Below, one piece after another: positions 1 through 7,585 of a stretch of 64,000 nucleotides of DNA. Every line of letters begins with the position of its first letter. Within the stretch, counting starts at the first letter, position 1. The translations under genes and the position numbers were made by a program. The stretch covers positions 1 to 64,000 of the forward strand of contig NZ_FMZS01000010.1 in NCBI RefSeq assembly GCF_900101265.1. Direction: 5' to 3'. The stretch is from Massilia sp. PDC64. GTDB taxonomy: Bacteria > Pseudomonadota > Gammaproteobacteria > Burkholderiales > Burkholderiaceae_D. The notes under the pieces are model-generated. The model worked only from the letters and a program-made list of their open reading frames with translations. It searched no databases and was not told the origin of the DNA.

Positions 1-300
1 AAGGCCGCCGCCGCCAACGCGGACTGGGTCAAGGCACCGGGCTTCGGCGTCGTCCTGACCGACCAGCCGGGCAAGAACGCGTGGCCGATCACCGGTGTGA
101 CGTACGCCATCGTGCACAAGTCGCAGGCCGATGCCGCCAAGGGCAAGGAAGTGCTGAAGTTCTTCGACTACGCCTTCAAGAACGGCACCGCCGCCGCCAA
201 CGAACTGGACTACGTGCCGATGCCGGAATCCGTCACCAAGCTGGTGGAAACCGCCTGGAAGAACAACCTGAAGGATGCTTCGGGCAAGGCGATCTGGTAA
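1..300 (+). CDS. pstS: PstS, phosphate-binding protein of the Pst ABC transporter (3' end only)
   Basis: Frame 1 is open from the first base to TAA at 298-300 and encodes the last 99 residues of a periplasmic phosphate-binding protein. The stretch with PGKNAWPITGVTYAI and the closing KDASGKAIW are typical of the PstS C-terminal lobe. PstS captures inorganic phosphate and delivers it to the PstC/PstA channel encoded immediately downstream. The signal peptide, promoter and any Pho box lie outside the window. A strong hairpin follows the stop codon, so pstS probably gives more transcript than the membrane genes. Identity rests on sequence plus operon context and is fairly secure. Confidence 0.93.
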   Translation, partial: KAAAANADWVKAPGFGVVLTDQPGKNAWPITGVTYAIVHKSQADAAKGKEVLKFFDYAFKNGTAAANELDYVPMPESVTKLVETAWKNNLKDASGKAIW

Positions 301-325
301 TTGAGCAATACCCGAAACGTGGGTA

Positions 326-379
326 GCGTCGCTCCCACCTCCCGGCGTGAGGTCGGGCAGGTGGGAGCGACGCGTTTTT
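326..379 (+). terminator. Intergenic hairpin with U-tract between pstS and pstC
   Basis: A perfect 15-bp stem (326-340 with 359-373) encloses an 18-nt loop and is followed by GTTTTTG. It has the form of a rho-independent terminator. It lies inside the pst operon, 29 bp upstream of pstC, so it should act as a partial terminator or as an mRNA-stabilising 3' end that favours PstS over the transporter subunits. Confidence 0.8.
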
Positions 380-407
380 GCTTCTAGGTAATAAATTGGA
401 CAAACAC

Positions 408-1427
408 ATGAACGCACACCCCGCGCTCTCCGCCGACGAGGCCGGCCAGGCCGCGCTGCAGGAAGAAGCCCGCAACGTCGCACTGCGCAATACCATGCGC
501 GTGCAGCGCATCCAGGACTTCATCTTCCACAAGGTGACGCTGCTGTTCGCCGCGAGCGTCCTGATCGTCCTCGTCGGCATCATCATCTCCCTGGCGATCG
601 GCGCGGCACCTGCGTTCCGCGAATTCGGCGCATCCTTCCTCACGACCAACGAGTGGGATCCCGTCAACGACAAATTCGGCGCGCTGATCGCCATCACGGG
701 CACGCTGGTCACGTCGATCATCGCGCTGCTCGTCGCCTTCCCCATCAGCTTCGGCATCGCCCTGTTCCTCACCGAGATCTGCCCGGCCTGGCTGCGCCGC
801 CCGATGGGCATGGCCGTCGAACTGCTGGCCGGCGTGCCGTCGATCATCTACGGCATGTGGGGCCTGTTCGTGTTCGCGCCGCTGTTCGGCGACACCATCC
901 AGCCGTTCCTGAAGAAGACGCTGGGCGTGCTGCCGTTCATCGGCCCGTTCTTCCAGGGACCCACGATGGGCCTGGGCCTGCTGACGGCCGGCCTGATCCT
1001 GGCCGTGATGATCATCCCCTTCATCGCCTCCGTGATGCGCGACGTGTTCGAGATCGTGCCGGCCGTGCTGAAGGAATCCGCGTACGGCCTCGGCTGCACC
1101 AAGTGGGAAGTCGTGCGCAAGATCGTGCTGCCGTACACCCGCGCCGGCGTCGTCGGCGGCGTGATGCTGGGCCTGGGCCGCGCGCTGGGCGAGACGATGG
1201 CCGTTACCTTCGTCATCGGCAACGCCAATGACATCAAGCTGTCGCTGTTCTCGCCGGGTAACTCGATTTCCTCCACCCTGGCCAACGAATTCGCCGAAGC
1301 CAGCTCGCAGCTGCACGTGTCCTCGCTGTTCGCGCTGGGCCTGATCCTGTTCGCCATCACGTTCATCGTGCTGTCGGCCGCCAAATTGATGCTCGTCGGG
1401 ATGTCCCGCAAGGAAGGGGTGAAGTAA
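408..1427 (+). CDS. pstC: PstC, phosphate ABC transporter permease
   Basis: This is one of the two inner-membrane channel subunits of the high-affinity phosphate importer. The protein (339 aa from ATG 408) has a cytoplasmic N-terminal tail, a first span near residues 35-60 and several later hydrophobic spans. The EAA-type cytoplasmic loop (ESAYGLGCTKWEVVRKIVLP) contacts the PstB ATPase. An in-frame TTG at 396 has a better-placed AGGT and would add four residues; ATG 408 was chosen conservatively. pstC joins pstA as TAATG, implying coupled translation. Length and motifs are normal for the family. Confidence 0.93.
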   Translation: MNAHPALSADEAGQAALQEEARNVALRNTMRVQRIQDFIFHKVTLLFAASVLIVLVGIIISLAIGAAPAFREFGASFLTTNEWDPVNDKFGALIAITGTLVTSIIALLVAFPISFGIALFLTEICPAWLRRPMGMAVELLAGVPSIIYGMWGLFVFAPLFGDTIQPFLKKTLGVLPFIGPFFQGPTMGLGLLTAGLILAVMIIPFIASVMRDVFEIVPAVLKESAYGLGCTKWEVVRKIVLPYTRAGVVGGVMLGLGRALGETMAVTFVIGNANDIKLSLFSPGNSISSTLANEFAEASSQLHVSSLFALGLILFAITFIVLSAAKLMLVGMSRKEGVK

Positions 1428-2281
1428 TGGATGCCGTCGTCAACTCTGTCTATCGGCGCCGCCTGCTGGGCCACCGCATCGGCATCGCGCTGTCCGTGAC
1501 GGCGATGGCCGTCGGCCTCGGCTTCCTGCTGTGGATCCTGGAGACCCTGCTGGTCAATGGTTTCGGCGCTTTGTCGCACACGCTGTTCACGATGGACACG
1601 CCCGCACCGGGCAGTCCGGGCGGCGTGCGCAACGCGATCGTCGGCAGCCTCATGATGGTGGGCCTGTCCACGGCGATCTCGACGCCTGTCGGCATCCTGG
1701 CCGGCATCTACCTCGCCGAGTACGGCCAGAACAACAAGTTCGCCACCGTCACGCGCTTCGTCACGGACATCATGCTGTCGGCGCCGTCGATCGTGATCGG
1801 CCTGTTCGTGTACGCCCTGTGCGTGGCCCGCTTCGGCCATTTCTCCGGCTATGCGGGCACCGTGGCGCTGTCGCTGATCGCGATCCCCGTCGTCGTGCGC
1901 ACGACGGACAACATGCTGCACCTCGTGCCGAACAGCCTGCTGGAAGCCGCGTTCGCGCTGGGCGCCCCGCGCTGGAAAGTGGCGATGATGGTGCGCCTGC
2001 GCGCCGTGAAGGCGGGTGTCGTGACCGGCGTGCTGCTGGCCGTGGCCCGCATTGCCGGCGAGACGGCGCCGCTGCTGTTCACCGCGCTGAACAACCAGTT
2101 CTTCAGCCTCGACATGAAGCAGCCGATGGCCAACCTCCCGGTGGCGATCTATCTGTTCGCGATGAGCTCGTACGAAGACTGGCGCAGCCTCGCCTGGGGC
2201 GCGGCCCTGCTGGTGACGTTCAGCGTGCTGCTCCTGAATATCCTGTCGCGGACTTTGTTCCGCCAAAAGAACCCGCAATGA
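1427..2281 (+). CDS. pstA: PstA, phosphate ABC transporter permease
   Basis: This is the second membrane subunit of the Pst importer (284 aa) and pairs with PstC to form the translocation path. It has about six hydrophobic spans and the permease loop EAAFALGAPRWKVAMMVRL. The start ATG shares one base with the pstC stop codon, and AAGGGG lies upstream inside pstC. Its stop overlaps the pstB start (ATGA), so pstC-pstA-pstB are translationally coupled. Confidence 0.94.
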   Translation: MDAVVNSVYRRRLLGHRIGIALSVTAMAVGLGFLLWILETLLVNGFGALSHTLFTMDTPAPGSPGGVRNAIVGSLMMVGLSTAISTPVGILAGIYLAEYGQNNKFATVTRFVTDIMLSAPSIVIGLFVYALCVARFGHFSGYAGTVALSLIAIPVVVRTTDNMLHLVPNSLLEAAFALGAPRWKVAMMVRLRAVKAGVVTGVLLAVARIAGETAPLLFTALNNQFFSLDMKQPMANLPVAIYLFAMSSYEDWRSLAWGAALLVTFSVLLLNILSRTLFRQKNPQ

Positions 2282-3099
2282 TGACATCCATGATGACCCA
2301 GACCCTGTCCACCCCGACGCAGACGGCGAACAACGCCAAGCCGAAGACCAAGACCATCGAGATCTCCGGCCTGGACTTCTATTACGGTAAGACGAAGAGC
2401 CTGAAGAACGTCAGCCTGGACGTGCACGACAAGCAGGTCACGGCGTTCATCGGCCCGTCGGGCTGCGGCAAGTCGACCCTGCTGCGCACGCTGAACCGCA
2501 TGTACGACCTGTACCCCGGCCAGCGTGCCGAAGGATCGATCCTGTACCGCGGCCGCAATATCCTGGAGCCGGGTGTCGACGTGAACATGCTGCGCGCGAA
2601 GATCGGCATGGTGTTCCAGAAGCCGACGCCGTTCCCGATGTCCATCTACGACAACATCGCATTCGGCGTGCGCCTGTACGAGAATCTGTCGAAAGGCGAG
2701 ATGGACGAGCGCGTGGAATGGGCCCTGAAGAAGGCCGCGCTGTGGACGGAAGTGAAGGACAAGTTGAATAAAAGCGGCCTGTCGCTGTCCGGCGGCCAGC
2801 AACAGCGCCTGTGCATCGCGCGCGGCGTCGCGGTGAAGCCGGACGTGCTGCTGCTGGACGAGCCGACGTCCGCGCTGGACCCGATCTCGACGTCGAAGAT
2901 CGAGGAACTGATCAGCGAGCTGAAGGGCGACTATACGATCGCCATCGTCACGCACAACATGCAGCAGGCCGCGCGTTGCTCGGACTACACGGCGTACATG
3001 TACCTGGGCGAACTGGTGGAATTCGGCGAGACCGACCAGCTGTTCCTGAACCCGGTGCGTAAAGAAACGCAGGATTACATCACCGGTCGCTTCGGCTGA
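2278..3099 (+). CDS. pstB: PstB, phosphate ABC transporter ATP-binding protein
   Basis: This cytoplasmic ATPase (273 aa) powers PstCA. All ABC motifs are present: Walker A GPSGCGKST, signature LSGGQQQR, Walker B VLLLDEPTSALDP and the switch His in IAIVTHN. The frame stays open far upstream inside pstA, but ATG 2278 is chosen because it overlaps the pstA stop and gives the family length. A second ATG follows directly, with more Met codons shortly after. Together with PhoU, PstB signals phosphate sufficiency to PhoR. Confidence 0.95.
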   Translation: MMTSMMTQTLSTPTQTANNAKPKTKTIEISGLDFYYGKTKSLKNVSLDVHDKQVTAFIGPSGCGKSTLLRTLNRMYDLYPGQRAEGSILYRGRNILEPGVDVNMLRAKIGMVFQKPTPFPMSIYDNIAFGVRLYENLSKGEMDERVEWALKKAALWTEVKDKLNKSGLSLSGGQQQRLCIARGVAVKPDVLLLDEPTSALDPISTSKIEELISELKGDYTIAIVTHNMQQAARCSDYTAYMYLGELVEFGETDQLFLNPVRKETQDYITGRFG

Positions 3100-3134
3100 T
3101 ACGGTAAGATTACATTATTGAACAGGATGAACAC

Positions 3135-3839
3135 ATGGTAGGCGAGCACTCTTCCAAGCAGTACGACCAGGAACTGGAAGCGATCCGGTCGAAAGTGCTG
3201 CTCATGGGCGGCATGGTGGAAACGCAGTTCGACGAGGCGGTGAATGCGTTCCGCGTCGGTAACACCGAGCAGGCCGACAAGGTGGTCGCGGACGACCACG
3301 CCGTCAACCAGCTCGAAGTGCAGCTGGACGACGCCTGCAGCCACCTCATCGTGCGCCGCCAGCCGGCCGCCAACGACCTGCGCACGATCATGGCGACGAT
3401 CAAGGTGATCACGGACCTCGAGCGCATCGGCGACGAAGCGGCCAAGATCGCCCGCACGGCGAGAAGCCTGCACGAGCGCGGCATGGTCAGCTTCAACCAC
3501 TACGAGACGGTGCGCACGATCTCGCGCGCCACGGCCGACATGCTGCACGACGCGCTGGACGCGTTCGCGCGCCTGGACGGCAAGGCCGCCGTGCAGATCA
3601 TCGCCCAGGACGACGTGATCGACCACGAGTTCCGCACCATCATGCGCAGCACCATCACGTTCATGATGGAAGACCCGCGCACGATCTCGTCGGCGCTGGA
3701 CGTGCTGTGGGTCGCGAAGGCGATCGAGCGCATCGGCGACCACGCGAAGAACATCGCGGAATACGTGATCTACGTGGTCGAGGGCAGGGATATTCGTCAT
3801 AGCAAACCGCAAGCCGTCGCGGCAGGCGGAGAAGGGTGA
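3135..3839 (+). CDS. phoU: PhoU, phosphate signalling regulator
   Basis: This 234-aa all-helical protein has two PhoU repeats, each with the E/D-rich signature ERIGDEAAKI (first half) and ERIGDHAKNI (second half) that binds metal clusters. PhoU links the Pst transporter to PhoR and represses the Pho regulon when phosphate is plentiful. AGGATG before ATG 3135 supports the start. The gene lies 35 bp after pstB and 3 bp before phoB, in one continuous operon. Confidence 0.95.
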   Translation: MVGEHSSKQYDQELEAIRSKVLLMGGMVETQFDEAVNAFRVGNTEQADKVVADDHAVNQLEVQLDDACSHLIVRRQPAANDLRTIMATIKVITDLERIGDEAAKIARTARSLHERGMVSFNHYETVRTISRATADMLHDALDAFARLDGKAAVQIIAQDDVIDHEFRTIMRSTITFMMEDPRTISSALDVLWVAKAIERIGDHAKNIAEYVIYVVEGRDIRHSKPQAVAAGGEG

Positions 3840-3842
3840 TCG

Positions 3843-4535
3843 ATGGCGGCCAACACGAGCGTCCTGATCGTCGAAGATGAACCGGCGATCGTCGAACTGG
3901 TGAGTTACTCCCTGCGCGAGACGGGCTGGGAGATCCGCACGGCCGCCAATGTGGCCTCGGCCTGGGATTCGATCGTGCACGGCAGGCCGGACCTGCTGCT
4001 GCTGGACTGGATGCTGCCCGACCAGAGCGGCCTGCGCTTGCTGTCGCGCCTGCGCGGCGACCGTGATTTCCAGGACATTCCCGTCATCATGCTGACGGCG
4101 AAGAGCATGGAAGAGGACAAGATCGCGGGCCTGAACACCGGCGCCGACGACTACGTGACGAAGCCGTTCTCGCCGCGCGAACTGGTGGCCCGCTCGAAAG
4201 CGCTGCTGCGCCGCAAGAGCCCGCACCTGGCCGAGGCGCCGCTGTCGGCCGGTCCCGTCACGCTCGATCCGGCCAGCTGCACCGTCACGCTGGACGGCCG
4301 CCAGCTGGACATGGGCAATGCGGAATACCGCCTGCTGAAATTCCTGATGGCGCACCGCGAGCGCGTGTTCTCGCGCAGCCAGCTGCTCGACAAGGTGTGG
4401 GGCGACGCGGCGGCCGTCGAGGAGCGCACGGTCGACGTCCACGTCCTCCGCCTGCGCAAGGCCCTGAAGGAAGCGGAAAAGCTGATCAAGACCGTGCGCA
4501 GCGTGGGCTACATGCTGTCCGAAAAAGAAAAATAG
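3843..4535 (+). CDS. phoB: PhoB, phosphate regulon response regulator
   Basis: This 230-aa OmpR/PhoB-family regulator has a receiver domain at residues 1-120, with acidic residues near 11-12, phospho-acceptor Asp55 in LLLLDWMLPD and Lys in VTKPFSPREL. A C-terminal winged-helix DNA-binding domain carries the typical EERTVDVHVLRLRKAL segment. When phosphorylated by PhoR it activates pst and other Pho genes. Its place downstream of phoU makes the operon both sensor and target. Confidence 0.95.
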   Translation: MAANTSVLIVEDEPAIVELVSYSLRETGWEIRTAANVASAWDSIVHGRPDLLLLDWMLPDQSGLRLLSRLRGDRDFQDIPVIMLTAKSMEEDKIAGLNTGADDYVTKPFSPRELVARSKALLRRKSPHLAEAPLSAGPVTLDPASCTVTLDGRQLDMGNAEYRLLKFLMAHRERVFSRSQLLDKVWGDAAAVEERTVDVHVLRLRKALKEAEKLIKTVRSVGYMLSEKEK

Positions 4536-4548
4536 AAAGGCCGCCCGT

Positions 4549-5841
4549 TTGAATCCTCGCGTCATGTTCTGGGTCCCGGCGCTGCTGCGCCTGGGCCTGA
4601 TGCTCGCGGTCGCCGGCATCGGCTGGTGGCTGCTCGGCCCCGTCTCCGGCCTGGCGCTCGCGCTGCTCATCACACTGGGCCTGCTGATCTCCCAACTGGC
4701 GTACCTGCACAAGCTGGGCGAGTGGCTCGACGACCCGCAGAGCACCAAGCTGCCGGACGGGTGGGGCGCGTGGACCGACGTCTTCGCCCGCTTGTACCGC
4801 CTGCGGCGCGACGACGAACGCAACCGCGACGAGCTGACGGAATGGCTCGCGCGCTTCCGCCAGGCGATGCACCTGTTGCCGGAAGGCGTCGCCATCATGG
4901 ACGACGTTCTGTTCCTCGAGTGGTGCAACCCGGCCGCCGAGCGCCACCTGGGCCTCACGCTGGAGCACGACAAGGGCCGGCGCGTGACGAACCTGATCCG
5001 CCACCCGGAATTCATCGACTACCTGATCCTCGGCCGCTACGAACAGCCGCTCACACTGTCGATCCGCGGCCGCAAGCTGATCGTGCAAATCATCCCGTTC
5101 GAGAACCGCCGGCAAATCCTCGTCACCCACGACGCGACGGACACGGACCGCATCGAGGCGATGCGCCGCGACTTCATCGCCAACGCGTCGCACGAGCTGC
5201 GCACGCCGCTGACGGTGATCGTCGGCTTCCTCGAGATCGCGCTCGCCGATCCGGGCCTGGACGAGAAGACGCGCACGGTCCACCTGAACCTCATGACGGA
5301 GCAGGCCCAGCGCATGCAGCGGCTGATCGAGGACATGCTGACCCTGTCGCGCCTGGAATCGGACGAGTATCCCCTGAAGCGCGAGCGCGTGGACGTGCGT
5401 GCCCTCGTCGAGCAGGTGGCGAACGACGCGCGCGCGCTGTCGAACGGCCGCCACGAGATCGACTTCGCCGTCGACGGCCCGGACGTGATGGGCAGCACGG
5501 AAGAACTGCGCAGCGCGTTCGGCAACCTGGCCAGCAATGCCGTGCGCTACACGCCGGAAGGCGGGAAGATCGAACTGCGCTGGCTGCGCGGCCCGAACGA
5601 CCTGCGCTTCGAAGTGATCGACAACGGCATCGGCATCGACGAGCAGCACATCTCGCGGCTGACGGAGCGCTTCTACCGCGTCGACAAGAGCCGCTCGCGC
5701 GAGACGCAGGGCACGGGCCTCGGTCTCGCCATCGTCAAGCACGTGCTGCTGCGCCACGGGGGCAAGCTCGCGATCCGGTCAACCCCGGGCAAGGGCAGCG
5801 TGTTTACGGCCACGCTGCCGAATACGTCGCTGCCGGGTTGA
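4549..5841 (+). CDS. phoR: PhoR, phosphate sensor histidine kinase
   Basis: This membrane histidine kinase (430 aa) has two hydrophobic spans in the first 50 residues, a PAS-like region near 95-195, an H-box NASHELRTPLT (His215), an N-box NLASNAVRYTPEGG, a DNGIGI G1 box and a GTGLGLAIVKH G2 box. It phosphorylates PhoB under phosphate limitation, with PhoU and PstB as inhibitory partners. The start is TTG 4549, eight bases after GAAAGG; ATG 4564 is an alternative that would shorten it by five residues. It is the last gene of the pst-pho operon. Confidence 0.94.
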   Translation: MNPRVMFWVPALLRLGLMLAVAGIGWWLLGPVSGLALALLITLGLLISQLAYLHKLGEWLDDPQSTKLPDGWGAWTDVFARLYRLRRDDERNRDELTEWLARFRQAMHLLPEGVAIMDDVLFLEWCNPAAERHLGLTLEHDKGRRVTNLIRHPEFIDYLILGRYEQPLTLSIRGRKLIVQIIPFENRRQILVTHDATDTDRIEAMRRDFIANASHELRTPLTVIVGFLEIALADPGLDEKTRTVHLNLMTEQAQRMQRLIEDMLTLSRLESDEYPLKRERVDVRALVEQVANDARALSNGRHEIDFAVDGPDVMGSTEELRSAFGNLASNAVRYTPEGGKIELRWLRGPNDLRFEVIDNGIGIDEQHISRLTERFYRVDKSRSRETQGTGLGLAIVKHVLLRHGGKLAIRSTPGKGSVFTATLPNTSLPG

Positions 5842-5899
5842 GAATGGCCATCATCTTACGGAAGCCTTAAACCGGGCCGGCAAAACGGCGGGATCGGGT

Positions 5900-5911
5900 T
5901 ACAATCTCCGG
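5900..5911 (+). promoter_or_regulatory. Possible -10 element directly before the patatin-like gene
   Basis: TACAAT at 5900-5905 ends six bases before the ATG at 5912, and no Shine-Dalgarno sequence or canonical -35 is visible. If it is used, the transcript would begin at or next to the start codon. Weak evidence. Confidence 0.3.
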
Positions 5912-6850
5912 ATGACATTCTCCCGACGTTCCCTTCTTGCCACGCTCGGCGCCGCGGCGCTGCTGGCCGGTTGCGGCTCCGCGCCCACCCAGCCCGCAGC
6001 CCCCGTCGCCGCCACGCCGCCACCCGTGCAACTGCGCCACGTGAAAATCGCGCTCGCCCTGGGCGGCGGCGCGGCGCGCGGCTTCGCCCACATCGGCGTG
6101 ATCAAGGCCCTGGAAGCCCAGGGCATCGTGCCGGATATCGTCGTCGGCACGAGTGCCGGTTCCGTCGTCGGCGCGCTGTACGCGTCCGGCTACAACGGTT
6201 TCCAGTTGCAGAAGATCGCCCTCGACATGGACGAGACGACGATCTCCGACTGGGCCATCCCGTTCTTCAGCAAGGCCCCGGGCGTGCTGAAAGGCGAGGC
6301 ACTGCAGTCCTATGTGAACAAGGCCGTGCACAACCAGCCCATCGAAAAGCTGAAGATCCCGTTCGGCGCCGTCGCCACGGACCTCAAGACGGGCCAGCCG
6401 ATCCTGTTCCGCCGCGGTAACACCGGCATGGCCGTGCGTGCGTCGTCGTCCGTGCCCGGCGTGTTCCAGCCCGTCGTGATCGCCGGCCGGTCATATGTCG
6501 ACGGCGGTCTCGTCGCTCCCGTGCCCGTTCGCTTCGCGAAGGAAATGGGGGCTGAATTCATCATCGCGGTTAATATCTCCAGCGCGACCGAGGCGCAGGC
6601 CACCGCGAGTTCCGTGGACGTGCTGATGCAGACGTTCACCATCATGGGCCAGCGCCTGAACCAGCACGAACTGAAGGATGCCGACGTCGTCATCACGCCC
6701 GCGCTGGGCGCGATGGGCAGCGCCGACTTCAACGGCCGCAACCTGGCCGTGCTGGCCGGCGAGCAGGCCGCGGCCGGCGTCATGGCCGACCTCAAGGCCA
6801 GATTGAAGGCCAAACAGAGCACGCCCGCGCCGCTGGCGGCCGCGCGCTGA
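5912..6850 (+). CDS. Patatin-like phospholipase, predicted lipoprotein (RssA-like)
   Basis: This is a predicted lipid acyl hydrolase of 312 aa. A twin-Arg-containing N-terminus leads to lipobox LLAGC (Cys21), so the mature protein is probably membrane-anchored. The patatin features are complete: oxyanion loop GGGAARG (51-57), nucleophile elbow GTSAG (Ser81) and DGG with the dyad Asp197. The substrate is unknown; bacterial relatives hydrolyse phospholipids or fatty-acyl esters. The gene stands alone between phoR and a GlcG-family gene. The fold is certain and the physiological role is not. Confidence 0.88.
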   Translation: MTFSRRSLLATLGAAALLAGCGSAPTQPAAPVAATPPPVQLRHVKIALALGGGAARGFAHIGVIKALEAQGIVPDIVVGTSAGSVVGALYASGYNGFQLQKIALDMDETTISDWAIPFFSKAPGVLKGEALQSYVNKAVHNQPIEKLKIPFGAVATDLKTGQPILFRRGNTGMAVRASSSVPGVFQPVVIAGRSYVDGGLVAPVPVRFAKEMGAEFIIAVNISSATEAQATASSVDVLMQTFTIMGQRLNQHELKDADVVITPALGAMGSADFNGRNLAVLAGEQAAAGVMADLKARLKAKQSTPAPLAAAR

Positions 6851-6893
6851 TCGCTTACCTTTTTTGTAACGCCACACGAAAGAAAGACTCAAG

Positions 6894-7301
6894 ATGCAAA
6901 CCAAGCCCGTCCTTACCCTCGAAGACATCAAGAAGATCGCCGCCGGTGCGGAAGCCGAAGCGGTCGCAAACGGCTGGAAAGTCGTCATCGCCATCTGCGA
7001 CGACGGCGGCCACCCGCTGTGGCTGCAGCGCCTGGACGGCGCCGCGCCGGTGTCGGCCCACATCGCTCCGGCCAAGGCCAAGACGGCCGCGCTGGGCCGC
7101 CGCGAATCGAAGATCTACGAGGACATGATCAACAACGGCCGCGTGTCGTTCGCCCGCGCGCCGGAACTGGACGGTATGCTGGAAGGCGGCGTGCCCATCG
7201 TCGTGGAAGGCCACGTGGTCGGCGCCGTGGGCGTGTCGGGCGTGAAATCGGCGGAAGACGCGCAGATCGCCAAGGCCGGTATCGCCGCGCTGGGCCTGTA
7301 A
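6894..7301 (+). CDS. GlcG/HbpS-family heme-binding-like protein
   Basis: This small 135-aa alpha/beta protein matches the GlcG/HbpS (DUF336) family: an N-terminal helix, CDDGGHPLWLQRLDGA, a helix rich in Lys/Ala, and EGGVPIVVEGHVVGAVGVSG near the C-terminus. Members bind heme or act as accessory factors beside oxidoreductases, but many are of unknown role. No signal peptide is seen. GAAAGA precedes ATG 6894. A terminator follows 18 bp after the stop, so it is likely monocistronic or co-transcribed with the patatin gene. Confidence 0.85.
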   Translation: MQTKPVLTLEDIKKIAAGAEAEAVANGWKVVIAICDDGGHPLWLQRLDGAAPVSAHIAPAKAKTAALGRRESKIYEDMINNGRVSFARAPELDGMLEGGVPIVVEGHVVGAVGVSGVKSAEDAQIAKAGIAALGL

Positions 7302-7318
7302 TCCATCTCCCTGCCGGG

Positions 7319-7367
7319 TCGGCGGGCGTGGTGCGACGGATTGTCGTGCCCGCCCGCCGATTTTTTT
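7319..7367 (+). terminator. Rho-independent terminator after the GlcG-family gene
   Basis: A perfect 10-bp GC-rich stem (7319-7328 with 7351-7360) is followed at once by seven T residues (7361-7367). It separates the upstream gene from the carAB promoter. Confidence 0.88.
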
Positions 7368-7404
7368 CTACGGGGCATTTAGAGGAAAAACGTAGGGCAG
7401 GCGA

Positions 7405-7433
7405 TTGCCGGCCGATATAAATCGCGCTATAAT
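7405..7433 (+). promoter_or_regulatory. Sigma70 promoter of carAB, with a leader of about 145 nt
   Basis: TTGCCG (7405-7410) and a consensus TATAAT (7428-7433) are separated by exactly 17 bp, directly downstream of a terminator and upstream of carA. The predicted start near 7440 leaves about 145 nt of leader before the TTG of carA. The leader contains a 9-codon mini-frame (7518-7547, MPTPLFRPV) with no convincing ribosome binding site. Confidence 0.8.
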
Positions 7434-7585
7434 TCAGAGGTTTAGCCATCACTTATCTGCCGTAGCGACTACCCACCCATACCTCTATCTAGCGACCTGT
7501 AACACTGGGCGAGTTGCATGCCCACACCCCTGTTCAGGCCGGTCTGACGTGGCGCAGCCTACGGCGACTTTATCGGGAGTTGCCC

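Noticed and set aside
3075..5757. Long minus-strand frames opposite phoU-phoB-phoR
   Set aside because: Complete, well-conserved plus-strand genes occupy the region; the minus frames have no start signals or recognisable domains.
7514..7585. carA start at TTG 7514
   Set aside because: It would add 24 residues not typical of CarA and has no ribosome binding site; GGGAG is correctly spaced for TTG 7586.
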